Shown in pieces: positions 14,552 to 20,991 of a stretch of DNA of 22,100 bases. The position numbers were made by a program, and so were the translations under genes. The notes under the pieces were generated by a model. That model made no database searches. It was not told the origin of the DNA and was given only the letters and a program-made list of their open reading frames with translations. This DNA is from Cyanobacteria bacterium HKST-UBA02 (GTDB lineage: Bacteria > Cyanobacteriota > Vampirovibrionia > Obscuribacterales > Obscuribacteraceae), in assembly GCA_020431945.1 (NCBI GenBank), contig JAGQHH010000048.1, positions 1 to 22,100 on the forward strand, read 5' to 3'. Positions within the stretch are counted from its first letter, which is position 1; every line of letters starts with the position of its first letter.

Positions 14552-15821
14552 AAGAAAGCCAGGCATGCCAGATCTGGTCTTTGATGCGAGAAGCCAGGTC
14601 GTTGTCGTAGGTTTTCAGACGCCTGACCAGCCGGGTGAATCCCTCTTTGATCTCGGGATCATCCGGAGCCAGACGGAAAGCTTCCTGATACAGATAAAAA
14701 GCCTGGCGATAGTCCCTGGCCCAGAGCTCCTCATCGAGAGCCCAGCGATAGAGCCCCCTGCTCAAAAGCTGATTGGGAGAGCCTGTATTGGTCTCCACTC
14801 CGAGCCTGTATTGCTCCACAGCCCGTGAGTATTTATGCAGCCGGTCGAATACATCGCCCATGGCAAAACGAAAGAAGCGCTCATGGCTGCCGTCAGGCAT
14901 GGCCCGGGCACACTCTGCTACTGCGTCATCCACTACCTCGTCCGAGACATGAGGAATGATCTCGACCAGCAGGTCTTTGGCTTGCTGATTGGCTTTCTTG
15001 CTCTGCTTCCGGCAGATCAGGCTGATCAGGGACGGAGCGAGGGATTCTTGATACCGCTTGAGCTCATAAAGAGACTGACCGGTGAGATAGGCGGCATCGT
15101 ACATACAGGGACTGCTTTTGAATGCACGCTGGAAGGAAACCGCCGCTTCCTGCTGTTTGCCCATGGCCTGGAGAACCCTGCCTTCCACGGTATTGGCTCG
15201 CACATCGCCGGGGCTCCGTTTGAGATCCACCTGTACCGCTTCCAGGGCGTCTTTAAATCGCCCCTCCGATAGACGAAGATCAGCAAGGGAAGAACCTACC
15301 CCCAGAGATCGCTGGGGTGCCTTGAAAGCGACTTCGTAGATCTTCTCGGCGTCCTGAAGGCGACCATATCTTTCCAGGACCATGCCGATTTTGAGAAGAC
15401 GTTGTCCGTCACTGGCAGAGATCTTGAGAGCCCTGGCAAGATAATTCTCGACCATGTCTTTGTCTCTGAGACGGAGCCCGAGATGGAAGAGCTGGAAGAT
15501 GGCCGGGTAGTAATTGCTATCCAGCTCAACAGCTTTCTCATACTGCTCGATGGCGAGATTCTCGTAGCCCTGACGCTCGAGGAGCCGCCCCATGAGATAG
15601 CGGAGAAGCGGCACTTGAGGCTCCCTGGCAAGGATAACCGAGAGCCTCTCGATGATCTCGTTGTCGATTTTGACGGTCTCGATTTTATGATCGAGCTCGT
15701 GGACAAACTGCTGGTCCGCCGGGCTCACTGCCCGCGCCGGAAGGCAGGTCAGAAACAGTACAGAGACTGCGGCAAGCTCTGCCGAAAAAATGATCCGTCG
15801 CGAAAGGCGTCTGTTAGTCAC
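14529..15821 (-). CDS. Exported TPR-repeat protein
   Basis: The 430-residue product has a signal peptide (about 1-32, ending PARA-V). Repeating helix pairs run from about 50 to 410, with clear tetratricopeptide units at GYENLAIEQYEKAVELDSNYYPA, GRLQDAEKIYEVAFKAP, GRFKDALEAVQVDLKRSPGDV, GKQQEAAVSFQRAFKSSP and RQAFYLYQEAFRLAPDDPE (each quoted in part of the region). Such arrays in Tad loci (TadD-like) help assembly, so it may serve the pilus-like operon; this is inference. GTG at 15821 is two bases after the upstream stop and gives the signal peptide. A longer open frame to 15986 lies inside the upstream gene and was refused. Confidence 0.87.
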   Translation of the reverse strand: MTNRRLSRRIIFSAELAAVSVLFLTCLPARAVSPADQQFVHELDHKIETVKIDNEIIERLSVILAREPQVPLLRYLMGRLLERQGYENLAIEQYEKAVELDSNYYPAIFQLFHLGLRLRDKDMVENYLARALKISASDGQRLLKIGMVLERYGRLQDAEKIYEVAFKAPQRSLGVGSSLADLRLSEGRFKDALEAVQVDLKRSPGDVRANTVEGRVLQAMGKQQEAAVSFQRAFKSSPCMYDAAYLTGQSLYELKRYQESLAPSLISLICRKQSKKANQQAKDLLVEIIPHVSDEVVDDAVAECARAMPDGSHERFFRFAMGDVFDRLHKYSRAVEQYRLGVETNTGSPNQLLSRGLYRWALDEELWARDYRQAFYLYQEAFRLAPDDPEIKEGFTRLVRRLKTYDNDLASRIKDQIWHAWLSFTAPQRQ

Positions 15822-15823
15822 TA

Positions 15824-16273
15824 TTAGCGGTAGAGCTTGTAGCTGATTTTGATCTCGGATTTGTATCCCTTTTGCGTACTGGGCGAAACCCTGACCATCA
15901 CTCCATTGTGCCCTTTCTGCCCCTTGATCGTGTCTTTTATAGAGGTAGTCGACCAGGTATTGGCTTTCAGGGAATCCTCGTACCACTGGGAGACCACCGC
16001 CGGAGCATCCGTGGTCAGATAGCGCATGGTGATTGCCGGTCCGCCGGGCTTGTTGGGATACATCAAGCCGCCGACGAATTGAGTCTGCCCACCATATTTA
16101 GGAAGGTCAGGCAAATCCATTGGCTTTTTGAGGAGCTGCCAGGCACCGTCGCCGACACCACCATGATCGGCTCGTCGTTGAGCGATCAGAATCGGCTTGT
16201 CGGAAGCCATGGCGCTCCCTGCCGAAAAGAGAAGCATCAGTGACAGACCTGTCAACCAAGTTTTACGCATCAT
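15824..16273 (-). CDS. Small exported protein, function unknown
   Basis: The 149-residue product starts with a signal peptide (about 1-24, cleavage near AMA-SD). The mature part has one compact domain with TQFVGGLMYPNKPGGPAITM (about 63-82, quoted as FVGGLMYPNKPG) and APAVVSQWYEDSLKANTW, a strand and helix pattern that resembles small periplasmic domains where a helix carries W-Y-x2-x-L. No family is named. Two successive ATGs (16273, 16270) are present. TATTAT (16283-16278) lies four or seven bases upstream, and no clear ribosome site was found. It lies 32 bp after the TadG-like gene and two bases before the TPR gene, so it belongs to that minus-strand set. Confidence 0.78.
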   Translation of the reverse strand: MMRKTWLTGLSLMLLFSAGSAMASDKPILIAQRRADHGGVGDGAWQLLKKPMDLPDLPKYGGQTQFVGGLMYPNKPGGPAITMRYLTTDAPAVVSQWYEDSLKANTWSTTSIKDTIKGQKGHNGVMVRVSPSTQKGYKSEIKISYKLYR

Positions 16274-16305
16274 TTGAATAATAGCCCCTGTGTCCTGCTA
16301 TAAAT

Positions 16306-18321
16306 CTAGCACGGGCAACAGAACTGGCCTCCACCGTTGGCCTCATTTCTGAACTTGATAACTCCGAGAATATTTCGGAATCCAGAAGATGGAGTCCACT
16401 TGGTGGTGTCCTGACCGACAGCCTGCGAATCGAGAGGGCAGTCCCAGGGATGCGGGTAGCCGCACTCGCCGCTGCAGTTGGTGATCCCATCGAGCTTGAA
16501 GGGATTGGCTGCCCGGGTGTAGTTGGTCGAATTGCCATCCGGGAGATTGAGGCTGGGATTGCTTATATCTGGAAGATTCCAGCTGGGTGGCGTGCTGCTC
16601 AGGACGAGGTTGTTGCTATTGGGATCCACATAGATGTAGCTCACCTGGTTGAAGGGAACTGTCGATCCCAGCACATTATTCATCTCGGCAGCGGAAGCGC
16701 CAGGCTTCATCTGTCTCATATAAGTCTGAAGCTGGGGCACGATACCGGTAGCATTGGTCTGCTGGAGCAGCTGCTGAAGGGTACCTTCGGTCACTGAAGC
16801 AAGACCGCAGTCATTGGTGGAATAACGCTTCAATCCGGTGTTGCTGGCAGAAGCGGTGATCGTGGCACACTCGTTGCCGCTGCTGCGCTCCTGGCAGATG
16901 TCCATGTGGAAGCGCTCCACCGCCATCAGGTTGTTGACCGTAGTGGTGCCGTTATTGCCTCCCTGATTCCCACCGTAGAGGTTGAGAAATTTGTCCAGAT
17001 CGCAGGGATTGCCTCCATTGCTGGCCATGGTGGTGGGCTGAACGCTGTGGTCGGGTGAGCCGTTGGAGCAATTGGTCACGCCGGCGCCGTTGACGAAATC
17101 GATAAAGCCCTGGTCCGAGGCGAGCTGGCTGGGATTGGATGGATAGCCGCCGAAACTGTCCACGCCGGCATTTTGAATCATGCTCGACAGGGTGTTCTGG
17201 GCAGCTGTGTTGCCGCTGGAGAGGGCGGTGTAATTGTTCTGGACATAGTTTTTGACGTCCTTGAGAGTCGGTGAATTGCCGGCTTGCTGATCGGCGATGA
17301 GCCCCGTATTAGGATCGCCCATGACCTCTACATAGTTGGGGTCCATGAGCTTGTTCGCCCAGATATCGTAAGCCCCGTTGACCTGGGTACCGTCCAGAGA
17401 TCCGGTATTGTCCACGATGATCACGCCCCGGGGGATGGAGGCCCCGAAGACCTGGTCGAGAGAGCCGACGATACTGTTGGAAAGAGCTCTGGTCTGCATC
17501 CCGCTGGCTTTCTGATCGACGGCGAGACCGGCAGAGCGGAAAGCATTGGGCGGCACGAAACCGGGAATCGGTCCCCGGGGTTTGAGCTGCTGGAAGTTCT
17601 TGTCCGAAACCAGGTGAGGAGGTTGACCGGGCCGGACGGGCACTGCCCAGAGACTCTCGGCGCCGGCAGTGGCGAGCTGCTGATAGCCCACCAGGTATTT
17701 CCGGCCGTTGGGTCCGTCCACGGTAAGAGAATTGAGATTGGGACCACCGCTCAAGATCTGATTGGCATTTATATAGGCGTTGCTGGCAGCGCCCCGGGCC
17801 ATCAGAGAAGTCTCATGCTGAGTGCCGAGGTGCTGGACGGCATTATTGCTCGCCTCGAACATCCTCATGGCGTGGTTGGTGGCGACATTGTGGAAATGCT
17901 GGTCGAAGTTGCCGGACGACGTGAGCTGGCTGTTCAATCGGTCCGCCACCTCGGAGACCAGGGAGAGCATCTGCTGGGCATGGGTGCTGCCGGGTGCAGT
18001 GCCGATAGCCTGGGCATTGGCGGAAACGAGGAAAGCCTGAGCCGCCAGGCGATTATAGGTAAGAAGGTTGACTTCATTGGTGTCGGGATCGTCACTGTCA
18101 CCGAAGTGGTTGACCTCGTCACCGGAAAGCAGCGCTGTACCCGGTCGGCGCAGGACCTGCTTGGCGACGTTGAGGTTGCCGGCGTCGGTGGCGTGCTGTA
18201 GCTCCTGACCTCCGCCGAGTTGCATGACGAGGAAGAGGAGCCCGAGACCGAGAACGATGAGCACCAGAGCCGAAACGATGACTAAGGCCAGAACGGCACC
18301 CCGGGAGGACCTAATAGACAT
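16306..18321 (-). CDS. Large TadG-like pilus assembly protein
   Basis: The 671-residue product has a short basic leader (MSIRSSRGAV), a long hydrophobic helix (about 9-35) and then GGGQELQHATDAGNLNVAKQVLRR, the helical continuation typical of TadG and related Flp-pilus proteins. The outer region is long, rich in Asn, Ser and Gly, without a visible von Willebrand domain in full; IIVDNTGSLDG (about 299-309) is a short possible remnant of its metal site. Eleven cysteines lie in the last third, ending in the unusual C-terminal FCCPC (667-671). AAGGA stands eight bases before the ATG at 18321. It heads a set with the small exported protein and the TPR protein. The family role is envelope anchoring of a Tad pilus; no ATPase or prepilin gene is in the window. 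Confidence 0.75.
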   Translation of the reverse strand: MSIRSSRGAVLALVIVSALVLIVLGLGLLFLVMQLGGGQELQHATDAGNLNVAKQVLRRPGTALLSGDEVNHFGDSDDPDTNEVNLLTYNRLAAQAFLVSANAQAIGTAPGSTHAQQMLSLVSEVADRLNSQLTSSGNFDQHFHNVATNHAMRMFEASNNAVQHLGTQHETSLMARGAASNAYINANQILSGGPNLNSLTVDGPNGRKYLVGYQQLATAGAESLWAVPVRPGQPPHLVSDKNFQQLKPRGPIPGFVPPNAFRSAGLAVDQKASGMQTRALSNSIVGSLDQVFGASIPRGVIIVDNTGSLDGTQVNGAYDIWANKLMDPNYVEVMGDPNTGLIADQQAGNSPTLKDVKNYVQNNYTALSSGNTAAQNTLSSMIQNAGVDSFGGYPSNPSQLASDQGFIDFVNGAGVTNCSNGSPDHSVQPTTMASNGGNPCDLDKFLNLYGGNQGGNNGTTTVNNLMAVERFHMDICQERSSGNECATITASASNTGLKRYSTNDCGLASVTEGTLQQLLQQTNATGIVPQLQTYMRQMKPGASAAEMNNVLGSTVPFNQVSYIYVDPNSNNLVLSSTPPSWNLPDISNPSLNLPDGNSTNYTRAANPFKLDGITNCSGECGYPHPWDCPLDSQAVGQDTTKWTPSSGFRNILGVIKFRNEANGGGQFCCPC

Positions 18322-18359
18322 GGCTTGATTCCTTCTTCGAGATTGATGATGGCATTCGT

Positions 18360-18389
18360 ATTATTGCTAGCAGGCGAACCGAAATTCAA
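18360..18389 (-). promoter_or_regulatory. Probable promoter of the TadG-like operon
   Basis: On the minus strand TTGAAT (18389-18384) and AATAAT (18365-18360) are 18 bp apart. Transcription would start near 18353, about 32 nt before the ATG at 18321, leaving room for the AAGGA ribosome site. The -35 match is four of six and the -10 match five of six. Confidence 0.45.
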
Positions 18390-18478
18390 ACGGTTTCTAC
18401 TAATAGGGACGCGCGGGAACAAGCTTAATAATATTTAATAAGCGCCAAAAAGTAAAGGGGTAAATCGACCCAAATCGA

Positions 18479-19216
18479 TCATTCGTCAAGCTTTTTAAGG
18501 TGCAGCCTGACCAGATTCTTCCTTGTGCTCTCCACCAGCTCTTTTGCGGATTTCTCCCGGATTGCCAGAGCCTCCGAATAATACTTCTCGGCTTCCTCGA
18601 GCTGATTCTTCTTCTCGGCAAGCTCGCCCAGAAGACAGAGGCTAGAGGCGACATGCGGGTGGTCCTCCCCCAGATATTTCTTTCGCAAAGCAAGCTGGCG
18701 CTCGAGATACGGCTCGGTGTCGGCGCAGCGATCGTCGGCACAGGCTGCAGAGACGATCAGATCTATAGTGTCGATCTGGTCTTTCGACTCTTTGCCCTGG
18801 CTCTTCTCCTGGATCGAAAGAGCCTCCAGGGCGCGATTCCGGGACTGAGCGAAATCACCCTTCCGGTAAGCCACCCGGCTTCGGGCGAGAAGGTAAGGAA
18901 CCAGGTCCAGGCTCTCCTTGCCATAGGACTTCTGAGCCGATTCGAAGGCCCGGGATGACTCCCGGTCAGCCTCATCGATTTTGCCCTGCACGATATAGCA
19001 CCGGGTGAGCAAGAGCCGGTAGCGTCCGAGACCTTTTTCGGGAGCGCCTTCTTTTTGTGCCTGCTCGAGTCCCGAGGAAAGAGAGAGAGCCGCTTGCTCG
19101 GTCTGCCCCTCATCGAGCTGCTTCGCCCCCTGCAATAGAAGCTCGTTATCGGCTGCAGTGCCGCAGCCCGAGAAGAGGAAGGAGACGACGATAGCCGCGA
19201 GAAGCCTGGTCCGCAT
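18479..19216 (-). CDS. TPR lipoprotein
   Basis: The 245-residue product has a signal sequence and the lipobox FSGC with Cys18. The rest is helical, with several tetratricopeptide units: GAKQLDEGQTEQAALSLSSGL (about 30-50), ARSRVAYRKGDFAQSRNRALEAL (quoted in part) and a clear final pair LGEDHPHVASSLCLLGELA and NQLEEAEKYYSEALAIREKS, the Kinesin-light-chain/TPR_10 type with its LGxDHP signature. Four Cys beyond the lipobox occur (CADDRCAD among them). The ATG at 19216 has no ribosome site; TATAAG lies seven bases upstream, so the transcript may be leaderless. It diverges from the E/K-rich membrane gene with 43 bp between. Likely a periplasmic or outer-membrane adaptor. Confidence 0.83.
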   Translation of the reverse strand: MRTRLLAAIVVSFLFSGCGTAADNELLLQGAKQLDEGQTEQAALSLSSGLEQAQKEGAPEKGLGRYRLLLTRCYIVQGKIDEADRESSRAFESAQKSYGKESLDLVPYLLARSRVAYRKGDFAQSRNRALEALSIQEKSQGKESKDQIDTIDLIVSAACADDRCADTEPYLERQLALRKKYLGEDHPHVASSLCLLGELAEKKNQLEEAEKYYSEALAIREKSAKELVESTRKNLVRLHLKKLDE

Positions 19217-19222
19217 ACTACA

Positions 19223-19230
19223 CTTATAAT
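19223..19230. promoter_or_regulatory. Shared divergent -10 region
   Basis: TTATAAT serves both directions: TATAAT at 19225-19230 for the plus gene (start 19260, about 24 nt leader with AGGAG) and TATAAG at 19228-19223 on the minus strand for the TPR lipoprotein, whose ATG begins on the seventh base after it. No convincing -35 hexamers are seen, so both calls are tentative. Confidence 0.4.
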
Positions 19231-19259
19231 AACAGTGGTGGTATCAGGAGAGTTTACCA

Positions 19260-19898
19260 GTGGCCGATTCAGAAGAGAAGAAAGAAAAAGAAGCTCCCGA
19301 AGAAAAGCCCGAAGAGAAGTCCGACGAAAAGACGGAAGAAAAATCCGAAGAGAAATCCGAAGAAAAAGCAGAAGAAAAACAGGAAGACAAACCCGAGGCC
19401 AGCCCTGCTCCCGAAACCAAAGAAGCAGAGCCTGCGGTGACTCTGAAAGAAGTCCCGGAAGAGAAGAAGGCACCGGCGAGAGTCGAGAATCGGAGCAACT
19501 TCATCGAAGGTTTCTCCAAAACAGTGTCTTATATCAAGGAATCAAGCGCAGATAAATCTCTGACTTTTCGTGAATCGGACAAGCTCACTCTCAAACTCCT
19601 GGTCTGGGCCCTCGTACTCTCGGCAGTTTTTGTCATGCTGCTCCTGGCGAGCGTCAGAATCCCGTCCCTTTCGGCATTCTTCTATATCATGGCCGACATC
19701 ATGCTCTTCTCCGCCATCCTCGGTTTTACCCTCACCAGATTCGGTATCATACGAGCAATGGAGCCGCGCTATGCCGTGGTTACCTACCACCTCATGGTGG
19801 GCACCGGTCTTCTGGGTATCACCATAGTCTTCAACATAATGGTGGTGGCGGTGATGATTTTCTTTCATGACAGGATCACGACGATTTTCGGTGGCTGA
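19260..19898 (+). CDS. Membrane protein with charged E/K-repeat N-terminus
   Basis: The 212-residue product has two unlike halves. Residues 1-100 are polar, with eight successive tetrapeptides of the form x-E-E-K at 13-44, then a Pro/Ala/Glu stretch, probably disordered or a single charged helix. Residues 111-205 hold three hydrophobic segments (111-131, 137-160, 178-203). No family is recognised. The N-terminal half should be cytosolic as it lacks a signal peptide. The GTG at 19260 was chosen because AGGAG (19246-19250) lies nine bases upstream. The HMA-like gene starts inside its last 32 bp, so the two are coupled. Long charged repeats of this type often reach or hold other proteins; the partner is unknown. 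Confidence 0.8.
   Translation: MADSEEKKEKEAPEEKPEEKSDEKTEEKSEEKSEEKAEEKQEDKPEASPAPETKEAEPAVTLKEVPEEKKAPARVENRSNFIEGFSKTVSYIKESSADKSLTFRESDKLTLKLLVWALVLSAVFVMLLLASVRIPSLSAFFYIMADIMLFSAILGFTLTRFGIIRAMEPRYAVVTYHLMVGTGLLGITIVFNIMVVAVMIFFHDRITTIFGG
19296..19391 (+). repeat. 12-bp coding repeat (x-E-E-K)
   Basis: Eight 12-bp units encode PEEK, PEEK, SDEK, TEEK, SEEK, SEEK, AEEK and QEDK. Codons vary between units (GAA/GAG, AAA/AAG), so the array is old or under selection at protein level rather than a fresh expansion, although TCCGAAGAGAAA-type units are close to identical. Confidence 0.85.
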
Positions 19899-20286
19899 GT
19901 TGAGACGTAGACTGCCTGTACTTCTTGCTCTTGCCCTCCTGCTTGCACCGCTTCAGGCAAGAGCCGGCGAGCACGCTTATCAGAGAGTCGACTTCCAGCT
20001 CCGGGGCTCTAAATGCGTAGCCTGCATTAGACGGGTGATCAAGAAATTGCAGAAAGAAAAAGGTGTCATGAAGGTAGACATCTCCATCTTTCCGCCTTAC
20101 TGGGGCGTGGTCCTCCTGGACAAAGACAAGACCGACTTCGACAGAGCTTTCGAGCGAGTCAAGAAAGAAGATTTCGTGAGAAGCGAGAAAGTGGAGCGCA
20201 AAGACCTGGACGAAGTTCCTCCCCTGGTCATTCCGCGCAAGAACGTCTCGCAGCGAGATGACGCAGGCGAAGTCGAGAAGCCCTGA
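19867..20286 (+). CDS. Exported heavy-metal-associated (HMA-like) domain protein
   Basis: The 139-residue product has a basic N-terminus, a hydrophobic core (RRRLPVLLALALLLAPLQ, 13-30) and a probable cleavage site after ARA. The mature part (34-105) follows the beta-alpha-beta pattern of HMA domains: YQRVDFQLRGSKCVACIRRV with Cys50 and Cys53 (CxxC), then VMKVDISIF and WGVVLLDKDK strands. HMA proteins carry copper, mercury or other soft metals, and exported ones resemble MerP; the usual Met before the first Cys is a Lys-flanked Ser here. The C-terminal 35 residues are polar. The start is uncertain: ATG 19867 overlaps the upstream gene by 32 bp, while GTG 19891 or TTG 19900 would shorten the leader. 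No metal pump is adjacent. Confidence 0.75.
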   Translation: MTGSRRFSVAELRRRLPVLLALALLLAPLQARAGEHAYQRVDFQLRGSKCVACIRRVIKKLQKEKGVMKVDISIFPPYWGVVLLDKDKTDFDRAFERVKKEDFVRSEKVERKDLDEVPPLVIPRKNVSQRDDAGEVEKP

Positions 20287-20288
20287 GT

Positions 20289-20990
20289 CTACTTCTCGTC
20301 TTTTTCCTCACGCCATTTGATGCCGTAGAGCTGTTTTTTCGCCTCACCGTCCCAGTGTTTCTTGAAGTCTTTTTCCGAGCCTTCGAAATGAATGTGCTCC
20401 CGGTAGCGGCAGTCCTCGCCCACCGGAGCGAATATTCCGTATGCAGTCCTGTCCTCGCCGACCCAGGAGTTGATCATGACCAGCACGTTCTTGCCCCCCA
20501 CCGCCTCGGTGCGCAGGCGAATATTCTCGATCTGGCCGGCATGCCCGTAAACACCGCCGGGCACGACCCTGGCGGCAATGTCGATTTCCTCCTGAGTCAG
20601 ATCGTGAGGCTTTTCGGAAAGTATCTTCTTGAAGCCGTCCGCCACCTCATCCGGTAGCTCAGAGCCTGGCTTAGCCCAGTTCCAGTAACCGATCTTCATG
20701 GTGTTGCTCGCCGGGCTCTGATATTCGTCGAACTCGAAACTGGGAACGCTCATGCCTCCGCTTCTCGCGAATCCCGGGGGAAGCTCGAGCTTTTCGATAC
20801 CGCCTTTATTCTCGATCAGGAGTCCCTGGTCCCGGCTCTCCCGGCGGTGCTCGCGACGTCTGGCAAAGCCGCCGATGAGATCCACCACCCCGGCGATGAG
20901 ACCATCGCCGCCTTTGCCCGGTTCATCGCCCGGGGAATCAGTCGTTTCACCGGTCTGGTTTTCGACCTGATTCTTTCGTCTTTCACCCAT
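20289..20990 (-). CDS. Unrecognised soluble protein coupled to the kinase
   Basis: The 233-residue product has no signal peptide and no clear transmembrane helix. Residues 1-30 are polar and Gly/Asp/Pro-rich, 31-44 form a short hydrophobic stretch (LIAGVVDLIGGFA), and 45-60 are very basic (RRREHRRESRD). The remainder (about 75-233) is one mixed domain containing MKIGYWNWAKPGSELPDEV, ARVVPGGVYGHAGQIENI and YGIFAPVGEDCRYREHIHFEG (quoted only as landmarks), ending in a charged KWREEKDEK tail. Family unknown. The ATG at 20990 is one base after the kinase stop (TAA A ATG), so translation is almost surely coupled. That makes it a candidate substrate or partner of the kinase. It ends two bases from the convergent HMA-like gene. 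Confidence 0.78.
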   Translation of the reverse strand: MGERRKNQVENQTGETTDSPGDEPGKGGDGLIAGVVDLIGGFARRREHRRESRDQGLLIENKGGIEKLELPPGFARSGGMSVPSFEFDEYQSPASNTMKIGYWNWAKPGSELPDEVADGFKKILSEKPHDLTQEEIDIAARVVPGGVYGHAGQIENIRLRTEAVGGKNVLVMINSWVGEDRTAYGIFAPVGEDCRYREHIHFEGSEKDFKKHWDGEAKKQLYGIKWREEKDEK

Positions 20991-20991
20991 T

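Noticed and set aside
17284..18201. A 305-codon open frame on the plus strand
   Set aside because: It is antisense to the TadG-like gene and shows no recognisable domain; GC-rich codon bias on the other strand explains it.
18423..18443. Imperfect A/T-rich hairpin after the TPR lipoprotein gene
   Set aside because: The stem is weak with an internal mismatch and no T run follows on the minus strand, so it is not called a terminator.
19244..19519. Ser/Phe-rich minus-strand frame of repeats such as FSSDFSS
   Set aside because: It is the antisense reading of the x-E-E-K repeat, so its repetitive look is an artefact.
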